Of a stretch of 23,623 nucleotides of DNA, positions 1 through 8,304 are shown in pieces. Below the pieces are notes generated by a model that saw only the letters and a list, made by a program, of their open reading frames with translations, did not search any database and was not told the DNA's origin. Origin of the DNA: Corynebacterium kroppenstedtii. GTDB taxonomy: Bacteria; Actinomycetota; Actinomycetes; Mycobacteriales; Mycobacteriaceae. The stretch lies in NCBI RefSeq assembly GCF_003243515.1, contig NZ_QFRA01000041.1:1-23623 (forward strand), written 5' to 3'. Numbering within the stretch: position 1 is the stretch's first letter; each line of letters opens with the position of its first letter. The position numbers and the translations under genes were made by a program.

Positions 1-1
1 G

Positions 2-1024
2 CAGGTCCTCGGCCCGGTGGATCAGAACCTCCGCATCGTGGAGCGGTCAGTGGACGCCGATGTCCATGTTCGCGGCGCCCGGGTCACGGTGTCCGGCAGG
101 GCGGCGGATTGTCAAGCGGTACTTCGGATTTTCCTCGAGCTGCAGTCGATGGCCCGGCGGGGGCACCCCATTTCCGCTGATGCCGTGTCCAGAACTGTGA
201 CATTGGTTCGGGGTGAGGCAGCGACGTTGCCGTCGGAGAGTGCCGCGATTGTGACGCGGCGCGGTCGGGGTGTTCAACCCAAGACGCCTGGTCAGCGCGA
301 TTATGTTGATGCGATCGATAGCAACACGATTGCTTTCGGGATAGGTCCGGCGGGCTCGGGTAAAACCTATTTGGCCATGGCTAAGGCTGTGCAGGCGCTG
401 CAACATCGTGAGGTTCATCGGATTATTCTGACGAGGCCGGCTGTCGAGGCTGGCGAGAACTTAGGGTTTTTACCTGGGACGTTGCACGAAAAAATCGATC
501 CGTATCTACGTCCGCTGCACGATGCTCTCCGCGATATGGTCGAACCCGAAACCATTCCTAAGTTGATGGAATCCGGGATTATCGAGGTCGCCCCGTTGGC
601 CTATATGCGTGGGCGAACTCTCAACGACGCATTCGTCATTCTGGATGAAGCCCAAAACACGACGCCTGCGCAGATGAAGATGTTTCTGACGCGTCTCGGT
701 TTTGGTACAACAATGGTTGTGACAGGTGACCTCACCCAGGTCGATTTGCCCCACCAGGAGTCGGGATTGGCCCGCGCCGTCAATGTGCTGGATGGGGTCA
801 AAGACATCAGCGTTATCCGTATGCAATCTGAGGATGTTGTTCGGCATCATCTGGTGTCCGCCATTGTCGACGCATACGCAGCCTTTGAGGGCGACGACGA
901 TGGTGATAGTCCGCATTCGGGGACGTCACGCCGAGGCAAGCGACATGGTAGCCACCAGGATGCTGGCCACACGCAGGGTGAGCGGCCTCAGCATCAGCGG
1001 TATGTGTGGAAGGACTCAGAATGA
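2..1024 (+). CDS. phoH: PhoH-family P-loop ATPase, 5' partial
   Basis: This is a PhoH/YbeZ-type cytoplasmic ATPase, a family tied to RNA metabolism and usually encoded next to ybeY. The reading frame is open from the window edge, and the residues before the first possible GTG (position 17) read VLGP, which fits the family N-terminus. That GTG is therefore probably an internal valine and the true start lies upstream. Visible motifs are the Walker A GPAGSGKT (nt 347-370), the Walker B region VILDEAQNTTPAQMK and the sensor-like VVTGDLTQVDLP. The last 45 or so residues are hydrophilic, rich in Gly, His, Arg and Asp, and look disordered. The stop overlaps the ybeY start by 4 nt (ATGA), so translational coupling with the endoribonuclease is likely. 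The family assignment is very secure; the exact cellular substrate is not known from sequence. Confidence 0.95.
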   Translation, partial: QVLGPVDQNLRIVERSVDADVHVRGARVTVSGRAADCQAVLRIFLELQSMARRGHPISADAVSRTVTLVRGEAATLPSESAAIVTRRGRGVQPKTPGQRDYVDAIDSNTIAFGIGPAGSGKTYLAMAKAVQALQHREVHRIILTRPAVEAGENLGFLPGTLHEKIDPYLRPLHDALRDMVEPETIPKLMESGIIEVAPLAYMRGRTLNDAFVILDEAQNTTPAQMKMFLTRLGFGTTMVVTGDLTQVDLPHQESGLARAVNVLDGVKDISVIRMQSEDVVRHHLVSAIVDAYAAFEGDDDGDSPHSGTSRRGKRHGSHQDAGHTQGERPQHQRYVWKDSE

Positions 1025-1626
1025 GTATCGAAGTCTTTAATGAATCAGGATACGACGGAGTCAACGAAGAAGCGCTTATCGACGTGGCGCAATTCGCTCT
1101 TATGCGGATGGATATTCACCCGGCCGCGGATATGACCATTTCTATTGTCGATGAGCCGACGATAGAGGACCTCCACGTCCGGTGGCTGGATTTGGAAGGC
1201 CCGACGGATGTCATGAGTTTCCCTATGGATGAGCTCACCCCCGGCTCTGGAAGACCAGATGCGGATGCCCCTGGTCCCGCAATGTTAGGTGACATTGTGT
1301 TGTGTCCCTCTTTTGCTGAGCGTCAGGCTCATCGGGCCGGTCACGGCTTGGGTCACGAGTTATCTCTACTGACTGTGCACGGCATTTTGCATCTATTGGG
1401 CTATGACCACGTGGCCCCTGAGGAGGAGCGGCGGATGTTCGCCCTTCAGAATGACATTTTGGCGGACTGGTATACCGATCTGGAGGAACGCGGTATCTCC
1501 TATGGCCCGAAACCGACGGGCCCGGGGGCATTCCCCACGGCGGCAGATCGTAAGGCACTGGATCAGGACATGATTAAGTCGACAGTTGGTGGGATGATCG
1601 CGGAGCCGACTGATCGCGATAAGTGA
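1021..1626 (+). CDS. ybeY: Endoribonuclease YbeY (rRNA maturation factor)
   Basis: YbeY is a zinc-dependent single-strand endoribonuclease needed in many bacteria for 16S rRNA 3' maturation and ribosome quality control. The signature HGILHLLGYDH is present, with predicted zinc ligands His120, His124 and His130. I chose the ATG inside the ATGA overlap with phoH. A GTG 15 nt upstream is in frame but would add five residues inside the PhoH coding end. At 201 residues it is somewhat longer than the usual 150-180 because of a 40-residue C-terminal tail (after about Asp160), a length common in actinobacteria. The 3' end overlaps the next gene by 4 nt (GTGA), which points to a phoH-ybeY-corC operon. 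Confidence 0.95.
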   Translation: MSIEVFNESGYDGVNEEALIDVAQFALMRMDIHPAADMTISIVDEPTIEDLHVRWLDLEGPTDVMSFPMDELTPGSGRPDADAPGPAMLGDIVLCPSFAERQAHRAGHGLGHELSLLTVHGILHLLGYDHVAPEEERRMFALQNDILADWYTDLEERGISYGPKPTGPGAFPTAADRKALDQDMIKSTVGGMIAEPTDRDK

Positions 1627-3020
1627 TAGAAAGACGTTATATACCTGTGAATTTTCTGACTGAAGGGATCATTGACTGTGTTATTGTCGTGGTCCTTTTG
1701 GCTATTGCTGCGATTTTTACAGCAGTAGAGACCGCATTGATCTCAATTTCACGCGCCCGTGTTGAAGACATGGATGAGACACGGAGCACCCGCACGTTAT
1801 TGGCGATATTGGATAATCGGGCTCGTTTTATTAATCCCCTTATTCTTGTTCGAACCGCGTGTGAGGCGGGAGCATCGGTCATTATTACGGTCCTCGCTAT
1901 TCGATTAATTCACGAAGCTGCCGTTGTTGTTGCGATTGTACTGCTTACGGTCCTTTTTTACGTGTTCTTGGGTGTGGTCGGACGGACTGTCGGCCGCCAA
2001 AACCCCTACACGGTTGGTTTGCGCGCGGCGTTTTTCTTACGGCCGATTGTTAAATTATTTAGCCCGCTGGCATCGTTGCTCATTTGGTTGGGAAATGTTT
2101 TTACGCCCGGGAAGAAATTCGAACAAGGGCCCTTTACTAACGAGGTTGAGCTTCGTGAAATGGTGGATATAGCCTCCGAACGCGGTGTTGTTCAGGTCGA
2201 AGAACGACGAATGATTCAGGCTATTTTTGACTTAGCTAATACGCGTGCTCGGAAAGTGATGGTTCCACGAACAGATATGTTGTGGATTGAGTCGGAAAAG
2301 AGTGCGCGGCAGGCAACCCGTTTGTGTGTTCGCTCAGGACACTCCCGTATTCCCGTTGTCGGTGAGAATGTCGATGATATTGAGGGCGTTGTTTATTTAA
2401 AGGATCTCGTGGCTTTGTCCTATGACGATCCCAGTAAAAATTCGACGCCGGTCAAAGAAGTCATGCGCCCGGCGGAATTTGTTCCCGATTCTCTGCCCTT
2501 AGATGAGCTTTTGGGCGACATGCAGACATCCCACGACCATATCGCTCTTCTTGTCGACGAATTCGGCGCCATTGCTGGTTTGATTTCCATTGAAGATATT
2601 TTGGAAGAAATCGTGGGAGAGATCAGCGACGAGTATGACGAGGACGAAGTTGCCCCCGTCGAGGAACTCGATGATGGTTCATTCCGACTAGTTGCACGTT
2701 TCTCTCTGGACGAATTGGTTGAACTCTACGACGAGAAGCGGGGAATTGATATCGAGTTCTCCGAGGAGCAGCTAGAGGACGTCGAGACTGTTGCAGGTTT
2801 GTTGGCCTTTGAGCTAGGCCGTGTTCCACTACCGGGTGCCCAGGTCACGACGGCGGGGCTGACGTTCCGCGCTGAGGGAGGACACGATCGTCGAGGCCGC
2901 ATCCGGATTACCAGCGTCGTTGTGAGCCGGTCGGCAACGTCGAGTGAACCTGTCAATGGTGATGATTCGAAAACTGGGATCGTCCACAGTGGCACGGGCG
3001 ATCACGAGTCTGAATCATGA
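1623..3020 (+). CDS. CNNM/CorC (HlyC)-family membrane protein with CBS domains
   Basis: This is a 465-residue membrane protein of the CNNM/CorC family, whose members are linked to magnesium or cobalt export; the old name hemolysin is misleading. Domain order is a DUF21/CNNM membrane region with about four hydrophobic segments (roughly residues 10-32, 60-80, 98-120 and 140-158), then CBS1 (starting VMVPRTDMLWIE), CBS2 (VMRPAEFVPDSLPLDELL through EDILEEIVGEI), and a CorC_HlyC C-terminal domain (DGSFRLVARFSLDEL). The GTG start chosen overlaps the ybeY stop by 4 nt. A second GTG at 1647 has a purine-rich AGAAAG stretch upstream and would remove eight residues without touching the first helix, so the start is not certain. 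The substrate cannot be read from sequence. Confidence 0.9.
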   Translation: MIERRYIPVNFLTEGIIDCVIVVVLLAIAAIFTAVETALISISRARVEDMDETRSTRTLLAILDNRARFINPLILVRTACEAGASVIITVLAIRLIHEAAVVVAIVLLTVLFYVFLGVVGRTVGRQNPYTVGLRAAFFLRPIVKLFSPLASLLIWLGNVFTPGKKFEQGPFTNEVELREMVDIASERGVVQVEERRMIQAIFDLANTRARKVMVPRTDMLWIESEKSARQATRLCVRSGHSRIPVVGENVDDIEGVVYLKDLVALSYDDPSKNSTPVKEVMRPAEFVPDSLPLDELLGDMQTSHDHIALLVDEFGAIAGLISIEDILEEIVGEISDEYDEDEVAPVEELDDGSFRLVARFSLDELVELYDEKRGIDIEFSEEQLEDVETVAGLLAFELGRVPLPGAQVTTAGLTFRAEGGHDRRGRIRITSVVVSRSATSSEPVNGDDSKTGIVHSGTGDHESES

Positions 3021-3066
3021 TGACTAGTGGTGAGCATGGTGGGCACATTTCATCACGCTAAATATC

Positions 3067-3094
3067 ATTGCCCCATAAATAACAAATTGCCCCA
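3067..3094 (+). repeat. Short direct repeat upstream of era
   Basis: The 9-mer ATTGCCCCA occurs twice, starting 19 nt apart, in the 98-nt gap between the CorC-family gene and era. The gap is AT-rich, and a good Shine-Dalgarno sequence (AGAAGGAG) follows just before era. It could be an operator or part of a promoter for an era-recO unit, but two copies of a 9-mer is thin evidence. Confidence 0.35.
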
Positions 3095-3118
3095 CACGCT
3101 AGAAGGAGAATAAACGCG

Positions 3119-4051
3119 ATGGACGCACCGCAAGGCAGTTCCCTGGGCGATCAACCCGACGGTTTTCGGTCAGGTTTTGTTAGCTTCGTTGGACGCCCGA
3201 ATACAGGGAAATCGACGTTAACCAATGCCTTGGTGGGCGAGAAAATCGCGATTACTGCAGACCAGCCAGAGACCACTCGGCATCCCATCCGCGGTGTGAT
3301 CCACGAGGACAATGCGCAGATTATCGTTGTCGATACTCCTGGACTGCACCGCCCGAGAACGCTGTTGGGCGAGCGTTTAAATGAAGTCGTTAAAGATACG
3401 TACGCCGACGTCGATGTCATCGGGGTGTGCGTTCCTGCGAATGAGAAACTGGGACCGGGGGACCGGTGGATTGTGGAGAACGTCCGTAAAGTCGCGCCGA
3501 AAATGCCTTTGATCGGCATTGTCACGAAAACTGATATTGCATCGAAGGATGAAATCGGCGCCCAACTGCTCGCACTCCATGATCTTCTCGACGGTGCCGA
3601 TGTTGTTCCATGCTCGGTGAAGGATAATTTTCAGCTTTCTACCCTTCTTGACGTTTTGACGAGCTATCTTCCTGAGGGGCCAAAGTTTTATCCCGATGAG
3701 CATGTGACGGACGAAGACCGTGACACACGCATCTCCGAATTAATCCGTGAGGCCGCGCTATCGGGGCTGCGTGACGAGTTGCCTCACTCGGTGGCTGTAG
3801 AAGTCGATGAGGTTTTACCCAATCCCGACCGCCCTAACGTTCTTGACGTCCACGCCATTATTTATGTTGAACGCCCCGGCCAAAAGAAAATTCTATTGGG
3901 TAAAAATAATCGACGGATGGGACGGATTATTTCTCAATCGCGTAAGTCGCTCTTCGAACTCATGGGGCAGAACGTGTTTGTTGATCTGAGGATCAAAGTG
4001 CTCGATAATTGGCAGTCCGATCCTAAGTCCTTAGGAAGATTAGGCTTTTAA
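3119..4051 (+). CDS. era: GTPase Era
   Basis: Era is an essential GTPase that binds the 16S rRNA 3' end and helps assemble the 30S subunit. Visible G motifs are G1 GRPNTGKS (25-32), G2 around ETTRHP (51-56), G3 DTPG (72-75), G4 TKTD (136-139) and G5 as SVKD (166-169). The C-terminal third is the type II KH domain. Its RNA-contacting GXXG loop reads GKNN rather than the usual GKGG or GKxG form, which is unusual for this conserved site. The length of 310 residues is normal. The ATG has a strong AGAAGGAG ribosome site about 10 nt upstream, after a 98-nt non-coding gap, so transcription may restart here. recO follows after 7 nt. Together with YbeY upstream it forms a ribosome-maturation neighbourhood. 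Confidence 0.96.
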   Translation: MDAPQGSSLGDQPDGFRSGFVSFVGRPNTGKSTLTNALVGEKIAITADQPETTRHPIRGVIHEDNAQIIVVDTPGLHRPRTLLGERLNEVVKDTYADVDVIGVCVPANEKLGPGDRWIVENVRKVAPKMPLIGIVTKTDIASKDEIGAQLLALHDLLDGADVVPCSVKDNFQLSTLLDVLTSYLPEGPKFYPDEHVTDEDRDTRISELIREAALSGLRDELPHSVAVEVDEVLPNPDRPNVLDVHAIIYVERPGQKKILLGKNNRRMGRIISQSRKSLFELMGQNVFVDLRIKVLDNWQSDPKSLGRLGF

Positions 4052-4058
4052 TTCTTTT

Positions 4059-4859
4059 ATGCGTCAGAATTATCGCGACCGCGCCTTAGTAGTTCGCCAT
4101 TACGATTTCAGTGAAGCCGACCGCGTTGTGGTTTTGCTTACCCGTGAGCATGGCGTCGTTAGGGCTGTCGCGAAGGGCGTGCGGAAGAACAAAAGCCGGT
4201 TTGGTGGTCGCCTCGCGCCCTTCGTCGTCGTCGATGTTCAGCTTTATGTTGGCCGGGGATCACTGGCGACGCTGACCTCGGCGGAAACGGTCCGCTCCTA
4301 CAACCAGTTGATTGTTGATTCCTACGCCAAGTACACAGCTGCGTGCGCGGTGCTTGATGTTGCCGAGAAGCTGACTGTGGGCGAGGAGGCCACGTTATGT
4401 GACGACGCTGCAGCGGCCATCCGCGATATTGCGCACTCTTGGCCTGTGGACTCAGTTGCACAGGGGGAGCAGTCGAGAGTGAGCAGTGAGGGCTTGCCGA
4501 CGTTGCGCGTCGACAAGTTTGTCCTGCGCGCCTTGGCCGCTGAGGGATGGGAACCGCAACTGTTTTCCTGCGCCGGGTGTGGCCAACCAGGCCCTCACCA
4601 TGCGTTTTCTGCGTCGATCGGTGGGGCGGTGTGCGGTGCGTGTCGCCCGCCCGGAGCCTTGACAGTTCCCGAGGAGTCCCTGCGTTTGGCGTGGTGGCTC
4701 GCTCATGATCGCGACGCGGCGGTTCGCGATGCATGGATGTCGTCGGGCGATTCCCCAGAGTTTCATCGTATAGCTGACGGGTGCCACGACTTGGTCGTTG
4801 AGCATGTGCAGTGGCATCTCGGCATGAAACTGCGGACCGTGGAACTCATGGAAGGCTAG
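4059..4859 (+). CDS. recO: DNA repair protein RecO
   Basis: RecO is the recombination mediator of the RecFOR pathway. It anneals complementary DNA and loads RecA onto SSB-coated single strands. The N-terminal 80 residues fit the OB fold (RDRALVVRHYDFSEADRVVVLLTREHGVVRAVAKG), followed by a helical region and a four-cysteine zinc site at Cys171, Cys174, Cys192 and Cys195. The length of 266 residues is typical for actinobacteria. The ATG lies 7 nt after the era stop with no strong ribosome site of its own, so it is probably co-transcribed with era. The era-recO-uppS order is conserved in many actinobacteria. Confidence 0.95.
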   Translation: MRQNYRDRALVVRHYDFSEADRVVVLLTREHGVVRAVAKGVRKNKSRFGGRLAPFVVVDVQLYVGRGSLATLTSAETVRSYNQLIVDSYAKYTAACAVLDVAEKLTVGEEATLCDDAAAAIRDIAHSWPVDSVAQGEQSRVSSEGLPTLRVDKFVLRALAAEGWEPQLFSCAGCGQPGPHHAFSASIGGAVCGACRPPGALTVPEESLRLAWWLAHDRDAAVRDAWMSSGDSPEFHRIADGCHDLVVEHVQWHLGMKLRTVELMEG

Positions 4860-4959
4860 GCAGCCGGATCCGCGGATTACGCTCCCGCGCCCGGTTGGTC
4901 GTCGGACCAGGTTGATAGGTGGTCGTGAGCATCAACACCGGTCTGGCAGAATAATCCAT

Positions 4960-5715
4960 GTGAATTCTTCGTCATCTGTTCAACTTCCTTCTGTTCCGCC
5001 TGATCTTCCCGCTGATTTGATCCCTCGCCATATTGCTCTGGTGATGGATGGGAATGGCCGTTGGGCTCGGGAGCGTGGTCTTCCCCGCACAGAGGGGCAC
5101 AAGCGCGGTGAGGCCGTGTTGATGGACGCCGTCGATGGATGTCTCGAGGCCGGGGTGAACACTCTGTCGGCCTACGCGTTTTCGACTGAGAATTGGCGAC
5201 GCAGTCCTGAAGAGGTTCGCTTCATCATGGGGTTTAGCCGTCGGGTGTTGCATGATCATCGTGATGAGCTGGATGCGAAGGGGGTTCGTATTCGCTGGAT
5301 CGGCCGTCGTCCCCGGTTGTGGAGGGTAGTTATTCGCGAGCTGGAGAAGGCTGAGGCTCAGACAATGAATAACACCCGAATGACGCTTAACATGTGTATT
5401 AATTATGGCGGTCGTGCGGAAATTGCGGACGCCATGAAATTAGTTGCCGAAAAAGTTCAGAGTGGTGAAATTTTTCCTTCAGACATAACTGAAAAAAATA
5501 TTTCATCATTCTTATATGATCCGGAAATGCCGGATGTAGATTTATTTCTTCGTCCCTCGGGAGAAAAAAGAACTTCGAATTTTCTCTTGTGGCAATCCGT
5601 CTATGCGGAGTATGTTTTTCAAGATGTTCTTTTCCCCGATTTTACGAAGAACCATATTTGGGCCGCTATAAATGAATACGCTCACCGTGACCGTCGTTTC
5701 GGTGGGGTCAAATAG
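4960..5715 (+). CDS. uppS: Cis-isoprenyl (undecaprenyl/decaprenyl) diphosphate synthase
   Basis: This cytoplasmic, membrane-associated enzyme adds isopentenyl units in cis to make the polyprenyl diphosphate from which the lipid carrier for peptidoglycan and arabinogalactan synthesis is made. The signature MDGNGRWA is present with catalytic Asp30, along with the substrate-binding LRPSGEKRTSNFLLWQ near the C-terminus and the HRDRRFGG end. In mycobacteria the paralogue at this locus makes decaprenyl diphosphate; the chain length here cannot be read directly. I chose GTG 4960, giving 251 residues. A TTG at 4912 is in frame but would add a non-conserved segment. The GTG lacks a clear Shine-Dalgarno but follows an AATAAT sequence at 4950-4955, which would fit a leaderless transcript. 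The second half is strikingly AT-rich compared with the first. Confidence 0.92.
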   Translation: MNSSSSVQLPSVPPDLPADLIPRHIALVMDGNGRWARERGLPRTEGHKRGEAVLMDAVDGCLEAGVNTLSAYAFSTENWRRSPEEVRFIMGFSRRVLHDHRDELDAKGVRIRWIGRRPRLWRVVIRELEKAEAQTMNNTRMTLNMCINYGGRAEIADAMKLVAEKVQSGEIFPSDITEKNISSFLYDPEMPDVDLFLRPSGEKRTSNFLLWQSVYAEYVFQDVLFPDFTKNHIWAAINEYAHRDRRFGGVK

Positions 5716-5791
5716 TGGCAACGGAGTGACATAGCGGCCCAGGGGTGGCTGCATAGTTGTGTGGTTGATGGTGTGTACCGAGGAGTGATCG

Positions 5792-6913
5792 ATGAATTCG
5801 AAGAAGACCACTGATGTCCCTACCCCTACCCGCAGGCAAATCAACCGGTGGCAGCGCTACTTAGCGAATGAACGCGCTGAGGCGGCTGTGTATCGCGAAC
5901 TCGCCCGGAAGAAAACGGGGGAAGAGCGCACCATTCTTTTAGAGATCGCCGAAGCCGAGCATCGTCACGAGGAGTACTGGCTGGAGCGCCTCGGTGACCG
6001 GGTGGGAATGCCGCGTTCGCCCAGCTCGGGGACGCGTTTCCTCGGGTGGATGGCGAAGAACATGGGCTCCGTGTGGGTCTTGGCACTTATGCAGTCTGCA
6101 GAGATCCGCTCCCCGTATTTGAAAGACACCGACGCGACCGAGCAGATGATTGCCGACGAAGCGATCCACGCCGAGGTTGTTCGGGGCCTAGCCGCTCGCG
6201 GGCGCGAAAACATGTCGGGGAGTTTCCGCGCGGCGGTATTCGGCGCCAACGACGGTCTGGTATCGAACTTGGCGTTGGTGCTTGGTGTGATCGGCTCCGG
6301 AATTTCGCATCATACTGTCCTGGTGACGGGCCTGTCTGGTTTGCTAGCTGGCGCCTTGTCTATGGGGGCGGGGGAGTATGTATCGGTCTCTTCGCAGCGG
6401 AAACTGCTCGCGGCCTCAGAGCCTAACCCGGAGGCGAAGCATATCGTCCCGAAGTTGGACATGAACGCTAACGAGTTGGCTTTGGTTTATCGGGCGAGGG
6501 GATATGACGCGGAGAAGGCCCAGCGTAAAGCTGTCGAGGTCTTCGACGAGGTCACGCGTGCGATGTCCGCGCAGGAGCAGCCGGGTGCGCGTGATACCGC
6601 GCGTCGTATGGCGAACCCGGTGTACGCGGAGTCGCATGATGTCGTGGGCACTGCCCTAGGCGCGGCGATCTCAAGTTTCCTGTTCTTTGCGTCCGGCGCG
6701 ATCATCCCAGTGTTGCCCTTCTTGTTGGGGATGACGGGACTTGCCGCAGTGGTGGTGGCTTGCACGCTGGTGGGGGTTGCACTTTTGTGCACGGGTGGAA
6801 CCGTTGGTGTGCTTTCTGGCACATCCGTGGTGAAGCGTGCATTATTCCAGCTTGCAATTGGTGTTGGTGCGGCCAGCGTTACTTTCGTGCTGGGGCGTAT
6901 TTTCTCCGGTTAA
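5792..6913 (+). CDS. Ferritin-domain VIT/CCC1-family iron-manganese transporter (MbfA type)
   Basis: This is a fusion of an N-terminal ferritin-like (erythrin) diiron domain, about residues 15-140, to a C-terminal VIT1/CCC1 membrane domain, about 145-373. Likely diiron ligands are in NERAE (Glu27, Glu30), the AEHRH region (Glu54/Glu56, His57/His59), Glu104, and Glu123 with His126 in an ExxH motif. The VIT signature FGANDGLVSNLALVLGV begins at residue 150 and hydrophobic segments follow. Proteins of this architecture (membrane-bound ferritin A) export iron, and in some cases manganese, and protect against peroxide; that role is assigned here by family. The ATG has a GAGGAG ribosome site 6 nt upstream. 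The convergent neighbour is a Zur-type regulator, so the two form a metal-homeostasis locus. I saw no obvious DtxR-type operator in the 76-nt upstream gap. Confidence 0.9.
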   Translation: MNSKKTTDVPTPTRRQINRWQRYLANERAEAAVYRELARKKTGEERTILLEIAEAEHRHEEYWLERLGDRVGMPRSPSSGTRFLGWMAKNMGSVWVLALMQSAEIRSPYLKDTDATEQMIADEAIHAEVVRGLAARGRENMSGSFRAAVFGANDGLVSNLALVLGVIGSGISHHTVLVTGLSGLLAGALSMGAGEYVSVSSQRKLLAASEPNPEAKHIVPKLDMNANELALVYRARGYDAEKAQRKAVEVFDEVTRAMSAQEQPGARDTARRMANPVYAESHDVVGTALGAAISSFLFFASGAIIPVLPFLLGMTGLAAVVVACTLVGVALLCTGGTVGVLSGTSVVKRALFQLAIGVGAASVTFVLGRIFSG

Positions 6914-7000
6914 TTCAGTGGCTATTGTGGTTGGTCTTTCCAGGGTTCCCCCGCAGACGTGCCTTACTAGCGCTACGTTATGATGCAGTGCACCATGTAA

Positions 7001-7031
7001 AGCCGGCCAGAGAACTCATCTCCGGCCGGCT
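7001..7031. terminator. GC-rich hairpin between convergent genes
   Basis: This is an inverted repeat of two 13-nt arms (AGCCGGCCAGAGA and TCTCCGGCCGGCT) with one mismatch and a 5-nt loop, centred between the transporter stop and the regulator stop. There is no T-tract on either strand, so if it terminates transcription it does so as an I-shaped hairpin, a form often proposed for actinobacteria. Its location between convergent genes supports a bidirectional role. Confidence 0.6.
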
Positions 7032-7079
7032 AATATCCGCTGTCACTGGGTGCACTCATGCACAACACGTCATTGTGTT

Positions 7080-7502
7080 TTACGGTTTTTTACTGTGGCA
7101 GCGTGGGCATAGGCCGAACACTTCGGCGGTGTGGCCGGTGAGCACGTAGCCGTATTCGTTGGCGGAGTGTTGCGACCACTGTTCGACGGGGCCTCCGTCG
7201 ATTTCTACTGCGGTTCCACAGTTGGTGCACACCAAGTGGTGATGGTGCGTCGAGGAGTTGCACTTGCGGTACAGCGCCTCGCCGCCCAGGCTATTGAGAA
7301 CGTCGACTTCTCCGGCGTCGGCAAGTGCCTGAAGGGTCCTATACACAGTGGTGAGCCCGACGCTCTCACCTTTATCGACGATGCGACGGTGAATGTCGCC
7401 GGCAGAAGCGAACCGAGGAAGGTCAGCAAGGGTATCTTCGACGGCTGCCCTCTGGCGAGTCGATCGGATGCCGATTGTCTTACGGCGTGGTGTCGTAGTC
7501 AT
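7080..7502 (-). CDS. zur: Fur-family zinc uptake regulator (Zur/FurB)
   Basis: This is a Fur-superfamily metal-sensing repressor of 140 residues. It has a winged-helix DNA-binding domain (TRQRAAVEDTLADLPRFASAGDIHRRI and GLTTVYRTLQAL) followed by a dimerisation domain. The structural zinc site is Cys92, Cys95, Cys132 and Cys135. A second site matches the regulatory site described for mycobacterial FurB: Asp67, Cys81 and the run His86-His89, with the same spacing from Asp to Cys. This favours Zur over Fur. The ATG is preceded by a strong AAGGAGGAG ribosome site. In many corynebacteria and mycobacteria zur is preceded by an ArsR-type gene and lies near glyS; neither is present here, so the locus has been rearranged or the flanking genes lost. 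Expected targets are zinc uptake genes, none of which is in this window. Confidence 0.9.
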   Translation of the reverse strand: MTTTPRRKTIGIRSTRQRAAVEDTLADLPRFASAGDIHRRIVDKGESVGLTTVYRTLQALADAGEVDVLNSLGGEALYRKCNSSTHHHHLVCTNCGTAVEIDGGPVEQWSQHSANEYGYVLTGHTAEVFGLCPRCHSKKP

Positions 7503-7640
7503 GTCATTCTCCTCCTTAGTCCGTTTGCTCGGGGGCGCGAGTTGGTTGTGGTCTGGCTCGCGATGTGGTCTGTGAGCACATGACGGGTGTTACATCGTGT
7601 TGAGCTCTCGGCAGCGACCGAGGGGATACTGTGGTCCACG

Positions 7641-7656
7641 CACTAAATATTTAGTG
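7641..7656. promoter_or_regulatory. Perfect 16-bp AT-rich palindrome (possible operator)
   Basis: CACTAAATATTTAGTG is a perfect inverted repeat with no spacer, which suits a homodimeric repressor better than an RNA hairpin. It lies about 140 nt upstream of the zur start and next to an AT-rich stretch likely to hold promoters. It does not match the Zur or DtxR boxes I know from actinobacteria. Confidence 0.5.
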
Positions 7657-7807
7657 AAATTCATATGTGGGTCATTACATCTAAATATATACATTTTGTT
7701 TTTCCAGTATCAGAACCCCTCGCGGGCGCCTGAACACCACTCAGTTGCGGTCCGTGGCGGCGGGTATCCGGATGGAAAATAAATACTGCTGTGAGGGGCT
7801 CGCGCAT

Positions 7808-7966
7808 ATGAGTACTGTGAAAGATGTCTCGCATAAACAGTTGTTAGCGTTATCCAGCATGTTTCGGAATATTCCCACAGCGGGAAGCGGTGTGTGGAAT
7901 GGAGACCTACTCACTGGACCGAGCTTTCGCTCGGCTCATATCCCGCCAGCCGCGATTCGCTCCTGA
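7808..7966 (+). CDS. Possible 52-residue small protein
   Basis: This is an unrecognised small ORF starting ATG with a GAGGGG purine run 9 nt upstream. It encodes a short polar product, MSTVKDVSHKQLLALSSMFR at the N-terminus, with no cysteine, membrane segment or known motif. The ribosome site and its place in an otherwise empty region are the only arguments for it. It is more likely to be chance than a gene. Confidence 0.15.
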   Translation: MSTVKDVSHKQLLALSSMFRNIPTAGSGVWNGDLLTGPSFRSAHIPPAAIRS

Positions 7967-8298
7967 AAAGGTGGCGTATCACTCAGCGATGGTCATAGTA
8001 GACCGAATGAGGGTGTTCTGTCGAGTAATGAAAATCATCATCCTTCCGGACAGGCGTCTGAGCAGGCTTCAGAACAACAAAATGTCAGAGCAGTGTGGAC
8101 CCTTTCCGTCCTCGCCGGCCCCGTTGCGGACCATTGCCGTCGACACTTTGAGAAGTGCTGGAACGGAAGCGGGAAATGACGATTTCGCTCCGGAGAAAGC
8201 GGGAAAGGGCGTGGCGATGTGGGAGAACACATTTCACGCAGCCACCTAGCTTTTAGCACTCTAAATCTTTTGACCTGTAGAAAGGGACGGGCTCGGCG

Positions 8299-8304
8299 TA
8301 CACT
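8299..8304 (+). promoter_or_regulatory. Possible -10 element for the Asp-rich gene
   Basis: TACACT lies 52 nt upstream of the start codon and resembles a sigma-A -10 hexamer. A TTGACC further upstream is 23 nt away, too far to be its -35, so the promoter is weak or has no clear -35. The gene's own ribosome site, GGAGG, is at 8349-8353. Confidence 0.3.
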
